64,000 nucleotides of DNA, taken from positions 11,248,411 to 11,312,410 of the forward strand of contig OZ005690.1 of NCBI GenBank assembly GCA_963930775.1, in the 5' to 3' direction. The notes under the pieces are model-generated. The model did no database searches. It saw nothing but the letters and a program-made list of their open reading frames with translations, and was not told where the DNA came from. Source of the DNA: Cliona cf. orientalis (taxonomy: Eukaryota > Porifera > Demospongiae > Clionaida > Clionaidae). The position numbers were made by a program, and so were the translations under genes. This document shows positions 12,101 to 22,689 of this stretch, piece after piece (within the stretch, counting starts at the first letter, position 1; every line of letters starts with the position of its first letter).

Positions 12101-15100
12101 GGATCTGGAAGCTCGAGTGTTCAATTGGTGCTTGAATACAACAGTGTTTACAACCTCAGTGTTGTGGCTGTTAACGTTGCTCCTTGTGTGGGCCATACTG
12201 AAATCAGCTTCATTGCACTAAATTATGGTGAAGGCATAATTTTTCCGCCCTTTCATGCACACACAATCGTGCACATCTTAGAGGAGCATCATGAGTCAGA
12301 CCACTGATCACTAGAATAAGTTATTATAGTGTTAGTTGACCTATAAATAATATAATACTGGGTCTGCTATGTAGCTCGTATGTAGATTCTATAGAGGCCC
12401 GGGCTATAATATGAAAATACAAGTACAGATCCAATATTATCCATTTTGGAAAATATCTTTGATTTCAACATTAGTTCTAATCAAAGAAGTTTTGTTTTCT
12501 TGGGGAAATTCAGATGACTCTATTGTTTCTCCAGCTAATTGTGGATATGCCGAGTTGTCACCACCGGCCAATGATTCTGTCCCAGCACTTGAAGCCTTAG
12601 GTGATAGTGACCTACCAGTTCAAGGAACTACCTTCACTTTCAGGTGCCCTCCAGGATGGGTACTTATGGGACCTAATTCAACAACTTGCACTGAGACTGG
12701 AGAATGGGAACCTGACCCTAGCGAAGCTATGTGTATGGGTAAATCAGGTATGGTGAAACATTTCAAGTTCTATATAATAATAATAATATTATGTAGTTGC
12801 ATGTGAGGATCCACTTCAGAATCTCAGTCTGTCCACGGGAATGCGACTTTCCTTAGACGTTCAAGACCACCGTGAGCCAGCTACTGTAGGAACAACAATC
12901 TCATTCAATTGCTCACGGCCTGAGAAAGTATTAATAGGACCTAATATTATGGTAATATGTATGGATGATGGACAATGGGAGCCAAATCCTCATCAAGTCC
13001 AGATTAGTTATAAAGGTAATTAAATAATTAATTTAGATTCATTAATAGTCTAAATTTATCCTATTTATGGAACCAAGAGTAAATCTTTCTCACTTATTGT
13101 GAATAGGGAAATTAGCGCTTACTTCAACAACAGTATTATTATTAATAATCATGTCAAAATTTTCCCTCCCAATTCTATTGAGATGTAAAACCAGTGTTCC
13201 AACATCATCAATTAAAGGTTTATACTAACTACCTGCAGAACATTAACCATTTATAAGGCAATGTATACATAGCCAGTAGATAACAACAATTATGACATAA
13301 TACGTACAATGTCATGGAAAACTATAATAATTGTTGCGTTTACACACAGTATCATGTGATGCACCCAAGGCTGATGAAACTGTACATTATTTGACCAACG
13401 ACTCCATAACCCTGGAAGGATCAAATGTTACCTATTGGTGCAGCACTGATGTTCAATACGATATTGTATTCACCTCTGTGTGTTACAAAAATGCAAGCTG
13501 GGCTCCAGATCCTATCAGTCAATGTGCTGCTCTCCAATCAGGTAGACTAAAGTATGTATAAAAAAGGGCTTATCGAACCACGGGATAGAGAAGTGCTTAG
13601 TTTAAGCTTACAACATTGACTCTAAAATTTAATGTTGGTGGATGGCCTGATATAATACAATAATATTATGTGGGAGACGGCGAACAATAATGTTATTAAG
13701 ATTTTTAGTATTGAATTCTAATTAAATTCTTGTATATAGGTGAAGAGGGATTGGATATTGTCAGATCTTTGAAAATTGCTGGTGGTCTCCTTGAAGCATT
13801 GGCAGTAATCTTGTTGATACTTGTAACCGTAGTTGGGAGTGTTTTTTTTTTTTTTTTTTTTTTTTTTTTTGTCTATAATATTTTCTGATGCTTGAAAAAT
13901 ATACATCAGTGGTGTACATGAATAGCTAAAGCTAATACTGGCATGACACCATACAAATAACTAGTAAGGTAAATAATATTATATTAATAACATAAATTAA
14001 TAATAAGTTTGGGTTATAATAACTGTTTAAATGTGTAAAATGACAGGGCAGTTTGAGTATTTGTAGATTGAGAATTCCATAAAGAGATGGAGTGAGGAAA
14101 GAAAGAGTACAGAAACTGAGAAGTATTTGCTCTGATATTCTCTAATGTGAAGTCGGTGACCTGCCTAGTGTTGTAGGCAGGTGATTTGACTTGGACAGGA
14201 GCTGACTGGCAATCTGTCAAACCATGTACGATTTTGTAGAGATGGCAAAGTTTTGCTTGTTCACGACGCTCAGCAAGTGATGGGGTTTCTGCTTGAACTA
14301 ATAGCTGTTGGTAAGGGCAGGACCAATCTCTGAAGCACATGCGCAGAGCAAATTTTTGTGTTTGTTCGAGAGACTGGATGTCCTTGGCAAGGTATGGGTC
14401 CCATACGACAGACGCGTACTCGAGGTGAGGTCGAATAAAAGTCTTGTACAGTCTGAGTGCAGTTTCAGGCGCACAGAGATGAAACTGGCGATACAAGAGA
14501 CCTATGAGTCTGCGAGTTTTAGAGCAAATGGTGGTTATATGAGATGACCACGACAGATCACATGTTAGTTGGATACCCAGATACTTGACAGACTTAACTT
14601 GTGTTAAAGCAGTACTAGTGTTCGAATCGATATAGAGAGTTGGTGGTGGGATAGAACGAAAACGCTTACGAGATATTAACATGAAGCAGCATTTGTTGGA
14701 GTTAAGTTGAAGGTGGTTGCCAGCCACCCATGTCGAAATGGCAGTAATGTCCGACTGCAGTACGATGTAGTCTCAGGCCGGTGAGGAGATTGTGCGGTAG
14801 AGCGTCATGTCGTCTGCAAATAGCGTTAGTTTGCTAGGAGCAGACATGAGAGAGGTGACATCGTTGATGTATACGAGGAAGAGGAGGGGTCCCAAGACAG
14901 ACCCCTGTGGTACCCCTGAGATAACTGGCACGCTAGAAGATTGATCCCCTCCTACAGCAACAACTTGTGATCTGTTCGCAAGATAGCTTTGAATCCATGT
15001 TAGCACGTGTTTGTCAAGTTGAAGGTTTGTTAGCTTATTCAGAAGAGGAACGTGGGGTACAGTGTCAAACGCTTTGCGGAGGTCGAAATACACCGAACAG

Positions 15101-17928
15101 ATTTCATTACCATCGTCGAGTGACTTCAGACAGTCGTGAATCAGTGTGCAGAGGGCGGAAACAGTTGAGCGGTTGGGCATGAATCCCCATTGGTGAAGGG
15201 ATATTGGAGAGTTAGTAGCCAGGAAATCGAACAGAAGTGTATAGATATGGCGTTCAAGCACTTTACTCACGATGGGCAATATGGAAATTGGGCGATAGTT
15301 AGAGGCTAAAGCGGAGTCACCAGACTTGAAGATCGGTGTGATCCGAGCGCACTTCCAGTCCGTCGGAAAGCGCCCGCTCGCGATCGACAAGTTGAATAGT
15401 TTCGTCAGACTCGGTGCGATAAGCACAGCGGTTGACCGCAGCATAATGGCCGATATTTTATCGGGTCCGGTGGATTTTGCAGGATCGAGGCTCAGCAGTA
15501 GGTCCGTGACCTCTTCTTCAGTGCAGAGGAGGTGCGGGGGACATTTGCTTGGATCGAGGCGGGTTGGTTCGGTCAGAGGACAGAAGGAGTCGTTGAAACA
15601 ACTGTAAAAGAATTCGTTAAGTAGTAACGCTTTGTCCGAGTTGGAGGTCGCAAGAGTCGGTCCGTTCTTCAGGGCCGGGATTGAGCTTTCTTGTCTCCGG
15701 ATTAGCTTGACTGCTTTCCAAAAGTCTTTTTGAGACGAGTGACCTAGATTGCGAAAGTATTTAGATTTACTTGTCCGTAGCATGGCAACAACTCGGTTTC
15801 TTACACATTTGTATTTTGTTACAGCAGCTTCCGTCTTCGTCTTGCTGGCGGCACGAAATAGCGTGTTCCTTTTCCTCATCAGCTGAATGATGGGTTTTGT
15901 TAACCAGGGTAGATTCTTTCGCGGCTTTAGAGTCGAGCTTGGTATGCACAAGTCCATAATACGCATGAATATGGAGCGCCATGTTGACCAGCACTCATCC
16001 ACGTCTGCATTCAGAAAGACTGAGTCCCAGTCGATCTCGGCAATCATATCGAGGGCCAAATTGAAGTCCGCATAATCGTATCTCCAGATTTTCTTAGCCC
16101 TTCTTATAGGGACCGGCTTAGTCTTGAGATTTTGTAGCGAGAACAGGATCCCATTGTGGTCGGAGTTGGCTAGTGGGGGCAGAGTTTCGCATGATGATAA
16201 GGCCTCAGGTGACGACAGAAAAATTAAGTCAATGAGAGAATTAGAGCAGTGGGTGGGTGAAGTAACAACTTGTGTGAGACAGAAGCTAGAAGTAACCGTA
16301 TGCAATTTAGAAAACAAAGGGTGAGTATTGTCTAAAAAATTAACATTAAAGTCTCCCATGAGTACAAAATTAGAAAGTAACAGGGTTTCAACATGGGTAA
16401 ACAGAGTGGTTAAAAGAGTATCAAAAATACCATAAGGGCTACTGGGAGGTCTGTAAAACAGGGCTATAGTTATGGGTGTTACTGTTGTAAAGATAGAAAC
16501 AATTAAGAGTTCAAGGTCAGGTGAACCAGAATACAAAATGTTATGGCTATAGCATGTATTAACATAAATTAGCACTCCACCACCATGTCTATTTCGATCC
16601 AGGCGAATTATTTCATAGTCCTGAATACGTAATTCACTGTTTAGAATATCAACATTGGTCCACGTTTCTACGATACAGATAATGTCGGGTGTGTATAGAG
16701 CACAGGCAACACGGAGGTGGTCAATTTTGGGCAATAGGCTGCGAGCATTAAAGTACAGAACAGAAAATTTAGGCAAGTAGGGCGTGCAGGAGGTTGATGG
16801 AGGGGGAGCAGTTACGTCACCTGGTGTGGTGACTGAGCCATTGAAAAAGAATGGTTTATGTCAAGTTGAGATGGGGTGGTAGACTGGGATTGCACATCTT
16901 CGATTGCTGCTGGAGCTTGAGCACTATCGTTCGACTCGAGATTGGGAAGGGTTGTGGATGCAGCAGTTAAGTTGGGTGCATTGTTGGAGGTAGAAGGGGT
17001 TTGCAATACACTATCACTCGGTTTGGTGCAAGGCTCAAGTTTCCAATTTGTCTGTAAAGAGACCTTATCCCATTCACCTTCTAACTTGCATAACAGGGGC
17101 TCTGTTCCTTTGAGTAGAAACCACCATCGGTTAGTATCAGATCTAGTTTTTTTGCGTACCAAGATCTGATTCCCAACCGTGGTCAGTTTCTGCAGGGTAG
17201 AGGCAACTGCAGTAGTTGATGTAGCCTTCAGAGTCCCCCATACTCTTCTCACTCCCTCTACTGGTACCCTTTCTCGACTAGTACGAGCTGGAATATCAGC
17301 ACTGTGCGTAGCGGTCGTATCGGTTGGCTCGGATGGACTCGGAGTCTGGTTGCTTCGGTTCGCGTCTTTGTTCGTCAGATTGCGGTGGCGAGCTTGTTGG
17401 GCTGGCCTGCGAGCGGCTGCCTTCGAAGCGTAGGTCGACTTTGCCGGAGGTCTGTTCGAGCGGAGTGACGAAAGTTCCGAGGTTGCGGCAGCCAGGGTCT
17501 CCTTTAGCTGCTTCACCTCCAATTTCAGCGCTTCGACAGCGTCCGTTAATGCAGTAGCGACGCTGAGTTCACCATTTGCATAATAATAATTAGTGATAAT
17601 CACTAATAAATAACATGACATTGTCAAAAATACAGAAATAGAATCTGATCTTGTTTCAGAATCAGATGTTGCACTTCACCAGCCAGAATTGGATCCATCA
17701 GTTGTCAACGAGTGTCCTCCACCAATACCTCCCAAGAAAATACAATACCATGATTTTCCTGAAGATTCAAAATGTCATCAAGTATATGCATGGCCTCAAA
17801 TTGTATTGTCATTAGCATCTATTCACATTACTTATCTGTATCCATATATAGAATCTGACATAAACTTCCAGCACAGGATCCGGAGGATCTATCAATGCAA
17901 CTTCACTGATTCATTATTAAAGACATAA
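9113..17928 (+). CDS. Receptor R2: Ig-FN3-CCP-CCP-CCP-TM, interrupted by a LINE
   Basis: Exons 9113-9188 (leader), 9257-9649 (Ig), 11955-12227 (FN3), 12535-12738, 12797-13015 and 13350-13541 (three CCP), TM exon from 13740, and a last exon 17660-17928. The TM exon (SLKIAGGLLEALAVILLILV) runs straight into T29 at 13842-13870, the probable 3' tail of an antisense LINE. No consensus donor remains, so a functional transcript is doubtful. The Ig exon stays open, but about 28 residues in the middle (from about 9441) are in a different frame from the paralogues. The second CCP lacks its last cysteine (ends QISYKG). The last exon encodes PPPIPPKKIQY, a class II SH3-type motif. Probably a recently damaged paralogue of R3. 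Confidence 0.65.
9684..10121. repeat. Foldback MITE in R2 intron 2
   Basis: Arms of about 120-140 bp (9705-9823 and 9963-10093) are near-perfect inverted copies containing TAGGGATGGCAGTGCCAAAA and AACAAGGTTTGTAGGGATAA. Outer ends are GGGTGCC... / ...GTGCCCCC. Non-coding. Confidence 0.85.
10518..11190. repeat. Inverted-repeat element in R2 intron 2
   Basis: Arms 10521-10604 and 11092-11186 are inverted, sharing GCAGACCCTTCCTTCC, GATGCAATACATCCA and GGGAGGGGTCTGGATTCGAG. The interior is richer in GC than its surroundings and contains no convincing gene; the ORF 10494-10751 is a by-product. Confidence 0.8.
11191..11954. other. Rest of R2 intron 2, with a GAAA microsatellite
   Basis: An (AAAG)n run of about eight units lies at 11696-11728. 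The remainder shows no gene. The FN3 exon of R2 starts at 11955 after GGTATAG. Confidence 0.6.
14014..16776 (-). pseudogene. LINE ORF2: AP endonuclease + reverse transcriptase, one nonsense codon
   Basis: The N-terminal APE-type endonuclease shows FNARSLLPKIDHL, CIVETW, GGGVLIYV, FYRPPSS, GDFNVNF and SDHNGILF. The reverse transcriptase shows NYRPISILPIVSKVLERHIY, FDLRKAFDTVPH, GVPQGSVLGPLL and the catalytic FADD. The frame is broken by a single TGA at 14773-14775, just after FADDMTLYR. It then continues in the same frame for 237 codons to 14014 (KYLGIQLTCDLSWSSH, LRLYKTFIRPHLEYAS). No other damage is seen, so the insertion looks fairly young. There is no ATG at 16776 (TTG there), so initiation would need ORF1-linked recoding or a start further upstream. 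Confidence 0.85.
16812..17575 (-). CDS. LINE ORF1 (coiled-coil protein)
   Basis: Minus-strand frame ending at 16812. The N-terminal part is a predicted coiled coil (VEALKLEVKQLKETLAAATS) followed by a basic, Ala/Arg-rich segment. A middle conserved-looking block (GNQILVRKKTRSD, WWFLLKGTEPLL) and a Ser/Thr/Pro-rich C-terminus follow. ORF1 proteins of LINEs bind the element RNA. The frame is open to 17627, but the most upstream residues probably come from flanking DNA. It ends in a frame different from ORF2, which is open upstream of its first clear motif, so the two overlap slightly. Confidence 0.7.
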
Positions 17929-18173
17929 TTATTGTGTGTTGCAGCTAGATCTAATAGTTATGTGAAACTTATATAAATATCAACAATTATTACTCTTGCT
18001 GTTCATGATTTTGCCATAATGACTTACTACGTAACTCTCTATTAATACTGTTTAGTTGTGATCTAGACTATCAGGTATAAAAGGAATTGTTGTGTATACT
18101 GATGTGCCACTTGCTAATATCAAAGTCAGATTGACACCATAAGCATTGTAACACTATACCTACAACCATCAAG
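17929..18173. other. R2-R3 intergenic with TATA box at 18076
   Basis: TATAAAAGG (18076-18084) lies about 90 bp before the R3 start codon. The next 60 bp (18085-18150) closely match the R4 upstream region at 22590-22650. Confidence 0.6.
18076..18150 (+). promoter_or_regulatory. R3 core promoter and conserved 5' block
   Basis: TATAAAAGG is followed by GAATTGTTGTGTATACTGAT and a TTAATATCA / AGATTGACAC pair. The same string, with small indels, precedes R4. Shared promoter or 5' UTR sequence shows that R3 and R4 were duplicated together with their upstream region. Confidence 0.6.
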
Positions 18174-21100
18174 ATGACAGCAGGTCGGACTTATTTCGGT
18201 GCATGGAAGTCTTTGCTCTTCTTCAAAACTACTTTTATTCTGCCACTGCTGGTTCTTGGGTACTTTGAAGGAATTGTGACAGGTATGGTCTGGCAACTTA
18301 TAATTTGGTATAGAGAGGAACTGGAGCATTAATTAGCCAATGTGCATTAATTTGCCAGGTATGGTGATATTATTATCTCCTATGAGTGTGGCTCCAGTGT
18401 GTCATGTTGGGGATCCACTTCAGCTGACATGTACAGCTTCAGTTGAGTTCATGAGGTGGAATATTTTACAGTCTAATGAACAAGGCATATTAGAAGAAGT
18501 TGCTAATGCTCAAATCAATGCCAGAGATAGCATGCAGATATCACAAAGAGAAGTGGATTCTGCCACTCTCACTTTTATGAGACTTTCTGCTCAAGGAGCT
18601 TCACCTCTAGTCTCTACATTATCTATTAACTCAGTTAGCATTGGTTGGAATGGAACAGTAGTGAACTGTTCAGATGTAGAAAATCCAATGACATCAGCTT
18701 CAAGTACTATCCAAATCATCGACATCAGTCAAATCAGTGAGTTAATTAATCAGTCACACTAATAATATTATTATTGTCCATAATTCCATGTTATTTAACG
18801 ATTTGATAGGTATCCAACATACTCCAGTCTTAAGTATTTCAGAAGAATATCAGGCTGATAATGTCACAGTCACTGTAATATGGGCCCCTGCTGAACTGAT
18901 GGATGATATCACATTTGCCACCAAAGTGTCACCTTTGGTGCCCATAATATCCATAGGAAGTACAAGTCGTCAGCTAATAATTTCATACAACACTGAATAC
19001 AACCTCAGTGTTGTAGCTGTTGCACCTTGTGGAAATGCTACTGCTTCCAGAATACTGAATTATGGTGAGATCTCATGATCAATAATATTATGAGATTCTA
19101 TAGCTATACAATTATATATTAAACCAATTATTGTTGGCTTGAATCAGTCCTGTGCATCATTGCACTTCGGGGCATATTGCTACATGGCCGCTTGATCTGG
19201 GCCAGTAGCCAGGTTGTTGGGGGGAGGGTTTATGTGCATAGTACATGGCATTGCTTTGCAATTGAGTCTATTAAGTGTAACATTAGCATGTAGCATGCTT
19301 TTCACACATGCTTAACAAACTCTATTCTTGCAGTATACCGGTATTATCTGCCTGCCTAACATACGCCTGTATATAACCACACAAACGTAATACAATGTCA
19401 TGATCTGATGTTCCTCTTTTTCTCTAGCTAATTGTGGATCTCGATCTAGAGTTACTCTTGTTGTTGTAACTATATAGCAATAACTCTGTCCCAAGTATTA
19501 TAGCAGATTTCAACTTTCTTTGGGCTCAGATTGTACTTAGGTAAACTCTAAAACCACATCTGCTCCAAGGCTTATGGAGTACTTGTGGTGTAGTGGTCTG
19601 CTCTTAATTATCTTTTCTGTATTCCTAGTCATGCAGTTACTGTGTAGTGAGCTGAAATCTACTAGCCTCTACCATCCCCTATAGGCTAGGCTATAGCTAG
19701 AAATATAGAGGCTAGAGGCTAGAAATGTACTGTGTTTGCAATACAGTAAATCAGTATTATTGAAGAATTTCATTTGTGCTACAGTTGCATGTGAGCATCC
19801 ACTTCTGAACGTGTCCTTGGAATCATCATTAAACGTTATGGATTACAAAGAACCAGCTATTAATGGAACAATGGTTTCCTTCAACTGCTCTCAGCCAGGA
19901 GAGGTATTGATAGGGCCTAGTACAGCAACTTGTATGGAGGATGGACTGTGGGTACCCAATCCAGATCAACTCCATGGGAACTGTAAAGGTATATACCCGG
20001 TAATAATATTATAGCAAACTGTTTTCAGTACTACTCTCTCTCTCTCTCTCTTTCTTCGCTCCCCCTCTCTCTCCAAAAAAAAGATGTTTGTGAGTAGTGC
20101 CATTTTCTCCCCTAGGCCTCCCAACTGCAATTTGAGATCAATAGCCAATGTACCAAACTTCTTGAATTAATGTTTGTTACCCACTTCACATTAACTATAG
20201 TAACAAACCTATATATAAAGTTTTAAAAAACTAGAACCTCCCTACTCAAATACTGTTTACAGTGTCATGTGGCCCCCTCGATGAGACTAACGAAAACGTG
20301 ATTTTTTCAACCAACAACTCCACATTGGAAGGATCAACAATTTCATTTCGGTGTATGAATGAGCTAATGGGAACTGACGTATTCACGTCTAGATGCTTCA
20401 GGAATGCAAGCTGGGTTCCTGATCCCATCAGTCAGTGTGCTGTGGATGGAGAGAACGGAATATCACACAAGTCTTAGACTGTGGCGATTACTGGTAGTCT
20501 TTTCGGAGTATTGGCAGCCATCGTGTTGCTACTCTTAGCAGCTGTAGTTGGGATCGTTATTTTTGTCAAAAAAGGTGCTCAAAATTGAACCGTATAAATA
20601 CCAGTATATTCTAGATACAATTAATCCGTAAATTTAAATGTCTCTGCAGGCTCACTTTGGAGATCACACAGAAGGAACATGGCGTAAATAATTATCATAT
20701 TATTATCATCATAGTGATCAATGTTTGATTGCCTAATTCCCATGATTTTCCATAATTCTATTTCACGCAAAACAATCAGTCTTTGATACCAAATTTTCAT
20801 GAGAAATATTGAATATGTTAAAGCCTAGAATGAGACTAGTTCTAATGTTGCAGGTATAATTTTGAACTTCACAAGAAATACAAGCATACTGTTCACGAGC
20901 AGCAAAATGAGGTATGAACTATACGCAGCTGTTTATGCATCATGGTATACTTCTCATACACAATCATTATGATACCGTATAGCGGGAAACTTTCGAGGGA
21001 GAAAACATTCACGGATTTCGCGATTTTTCAGCCATCCGTGAAAGTTTTCTCCACGAAATTCTAGGTACGCCACACCCATCATGCAACCAGTTTTAACATT

Positions 21101-22042
21101 CCACGAAAGTTTTCTTGGCAAAATGCTCCTTTCCTACCGATCTGTAAAAGTTTTCTCCCTCGAAAATTTCCCGCTATATGATAATCTTTTCCTGTAGGAC
21201 ATAAAAGATGATGTTGTGTATGCTGTGTTAGGCCCGCTTTCCAGTAATCAGTCACAAAATCTAAAGACTTCAATATTAAACTTTGATGAGAGCAGGGTGG
21301 AGTATGCAAAGATTAACTATAATGTTACTGTGCCACAAAATCCTGTACCTATTCCATCAGTGGAAAAACCAGCAAAATCTGACAAAGGTAGCTAGATTCT
21401 CTACTCAGGCCATGCAATAGCTACATTCCTAGGTTTCCATAATTGATTGAAAACACTAGGAATGGGCCTGGAAACAATGTTTGATGTGATTTCAGTGGAC
21501 AATTGAAGCTTAGTCTAGCTAATTAGGCAATATTTTTCCTGACCTGCAGACATGTTGTTGAATCTCGACAATCTGCTGATTCAGCTAAAAGATAAGATCA
21601 CTGAGAAATGGCACCAGTTTGGTGTTGCTCTTGGAGTAGAAAAGGAGATACTGGATCAATATCTCAAATATCCTCCAGAGCAGAGTATCATGGAAATGCT
21701 GGACCACTGGTTGAGGAGTTGCGATCTTGAGGAACGGAATTGGAGAGATGTGGCAAAAGCTTTGAGACAAATCGGACATCATCAGCTGGCTAAGGAAATT
21801 GAAAGCATTGATAAAACAGGTCATGATTTTGCATGCTATATAATATGGTAATCTGTGCAGGAATACATCTACTTTATTCTTCTTCCAACTGAATACATGC
21901 AGAACCTGATGATGTTCAAGGTAATGTGCTTCAAAATGCACCGCCAGAGTCAGATCCAGCCATCAACAAGTCTCCACCGACAAAGGATTTCAAAGATATC
22001 AGTAACCCTGAAGACTTTCAGCATGGAGATTTCATTAGGTAG
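18174..22042 (+). CDS. Receptor R3: Ig-FN3-CCP-CCP-TM-ITIM-ITIM-Death domain
   Basis: Exons 18174-18282, 18359-18736, 18810-19064, 19785-19988, 20263-20441, 20478-20574, 20650-20683, 20854-20911, 21198-21387, 21550-21819, 21903-22042 (1914 nt, 637 aa). Order: leader, Ig (37-162), FN3 (163-247), two CCP (248-375), TM helix (VLAAIVLLLLAAVVGIVIFV), short linker exons, then an exon with VVYAVL (Tyr446) and VEYAKI (Tyr474), both fitting the ITIM consensus. A Death domain follows (about 502-591: LLIQLKDKITEKWHQFGVAL, IMEMLDHWL, NWRDVAKALRQIG). The CCP2 exon reads into the TM region across an in-frame TAG (20475), so the model needs a 36-nt GT-AG intron (20442-20477); otherwise a soluble protein results. 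Likely a membrane receptor coupling an ectodomain to phosphatase-type and Death-fold adaptors (inference). Confidence 0.75.
19428..19478 (+). pseudogene. Relic CCP exon in R3
   Basis: After a good acceptor (TTTCTCTAG) the sequence CTAATTGTGGATCTCGATCT matches the start of the first CCP exon of R4 and R8 (ANCG...). It diverges within 50 bp and meets a stop. R3 therefore lost a third Sushi module. Confidence 0.6.
20978..21178. repeat. MITE with TATAGCGGGAAA termini
   Basis: Inverted ends TATAGCGGGAAA...TTCGAGGGAGAAAA and TTTTCTCCCTCGAAAATTTCCCGCTATA. The interior repeats the AAAGTTTTCTCC motif. It lies in the R3 intron and ends about 20 nt before the acceptor of the ITIM exon. Confidence 0.85.
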
Positions 22043-22689
22043 GCGATAAGTTACATGCAATGTGGCGGCTATAATATAATTATTATTATTGTACAAAATT
22101 AATAAGAATTGTGATGATCTGCTCATAATTCACACTTTAAATATACCTGCAGATTTAATCCCCCAACATTGAAAGATTGATGCAACTGAGTCTCATACTA
22201 TTAAATTTACTCGCTATAATTTTCAGTAGACACAACAGTGTATACAATAATATTTTGTAATTATATTTAGTGTTAATTAATTGATTTTGTGTGAAATACA
22301 TATATACATGCAATATCTGGTAAAGGTCGATAATAGTATCAGTATAGTAATAATATTGTGACGGTTCATAACAGCTACTATGTTTACACATAAACTACAC
22401 AGGTTGACCTTAGCTATAATCATAGTTATGATCCCTGTTATCCAAAGTACAAGAGAAATACATTGTATACGTAGTGTGGGTTAATCACCGCCATAATCAT
22501 TAATGTTGTTGATGAAAAATTTTCATCAACAACATTAGCTAATAATACTTGGTTGATAACAACCATCCATTATGTACAAATGCATCACATGAATTGTTGT
22601 GTATACTGATATGTCCCCTGTTAATATCAGATTGACACTCTAAGAATTAAGAGGAATAATTATATAATTATGTTAATATCAATCGCGAG
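22043..22689. other. R3-R4 intergenic with 37-bp hairpin
   Basis: A perfect inverted repeat with a one-base loop is at 22501-22537 (TAATGTTGTTGATGAAAA and its complement). The block 22590-22650 is the R4 copy of the R3 5' sequence; no TATAAAA is visible here. No gene is seen. Confidence 0.6.

Larger units (their letters stand above)
13842..17580 (-). mobile_element. Jockey/CR1-like non-LTR retrotransposon (LINE), antisense
   Basis: Two ORFs on the minus strand. The T29 run at 13842-13870 is taken as the poly(A) end, although about 140 bp of AT-rich DNA separates it from the ORF2 stop. The 5' end is placed near 17580, where ORF1 loses its coiled-coil character; I could not find a target duplication, so both ends are approximate. 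The element sits inside receptor gene R2. Confidence 0.85.

Noticed and set aside
15767..17557. Several plus-strand ORFs of 60-93 codons
   Set aside because: They are antisense shadows of the LINE ORFs.
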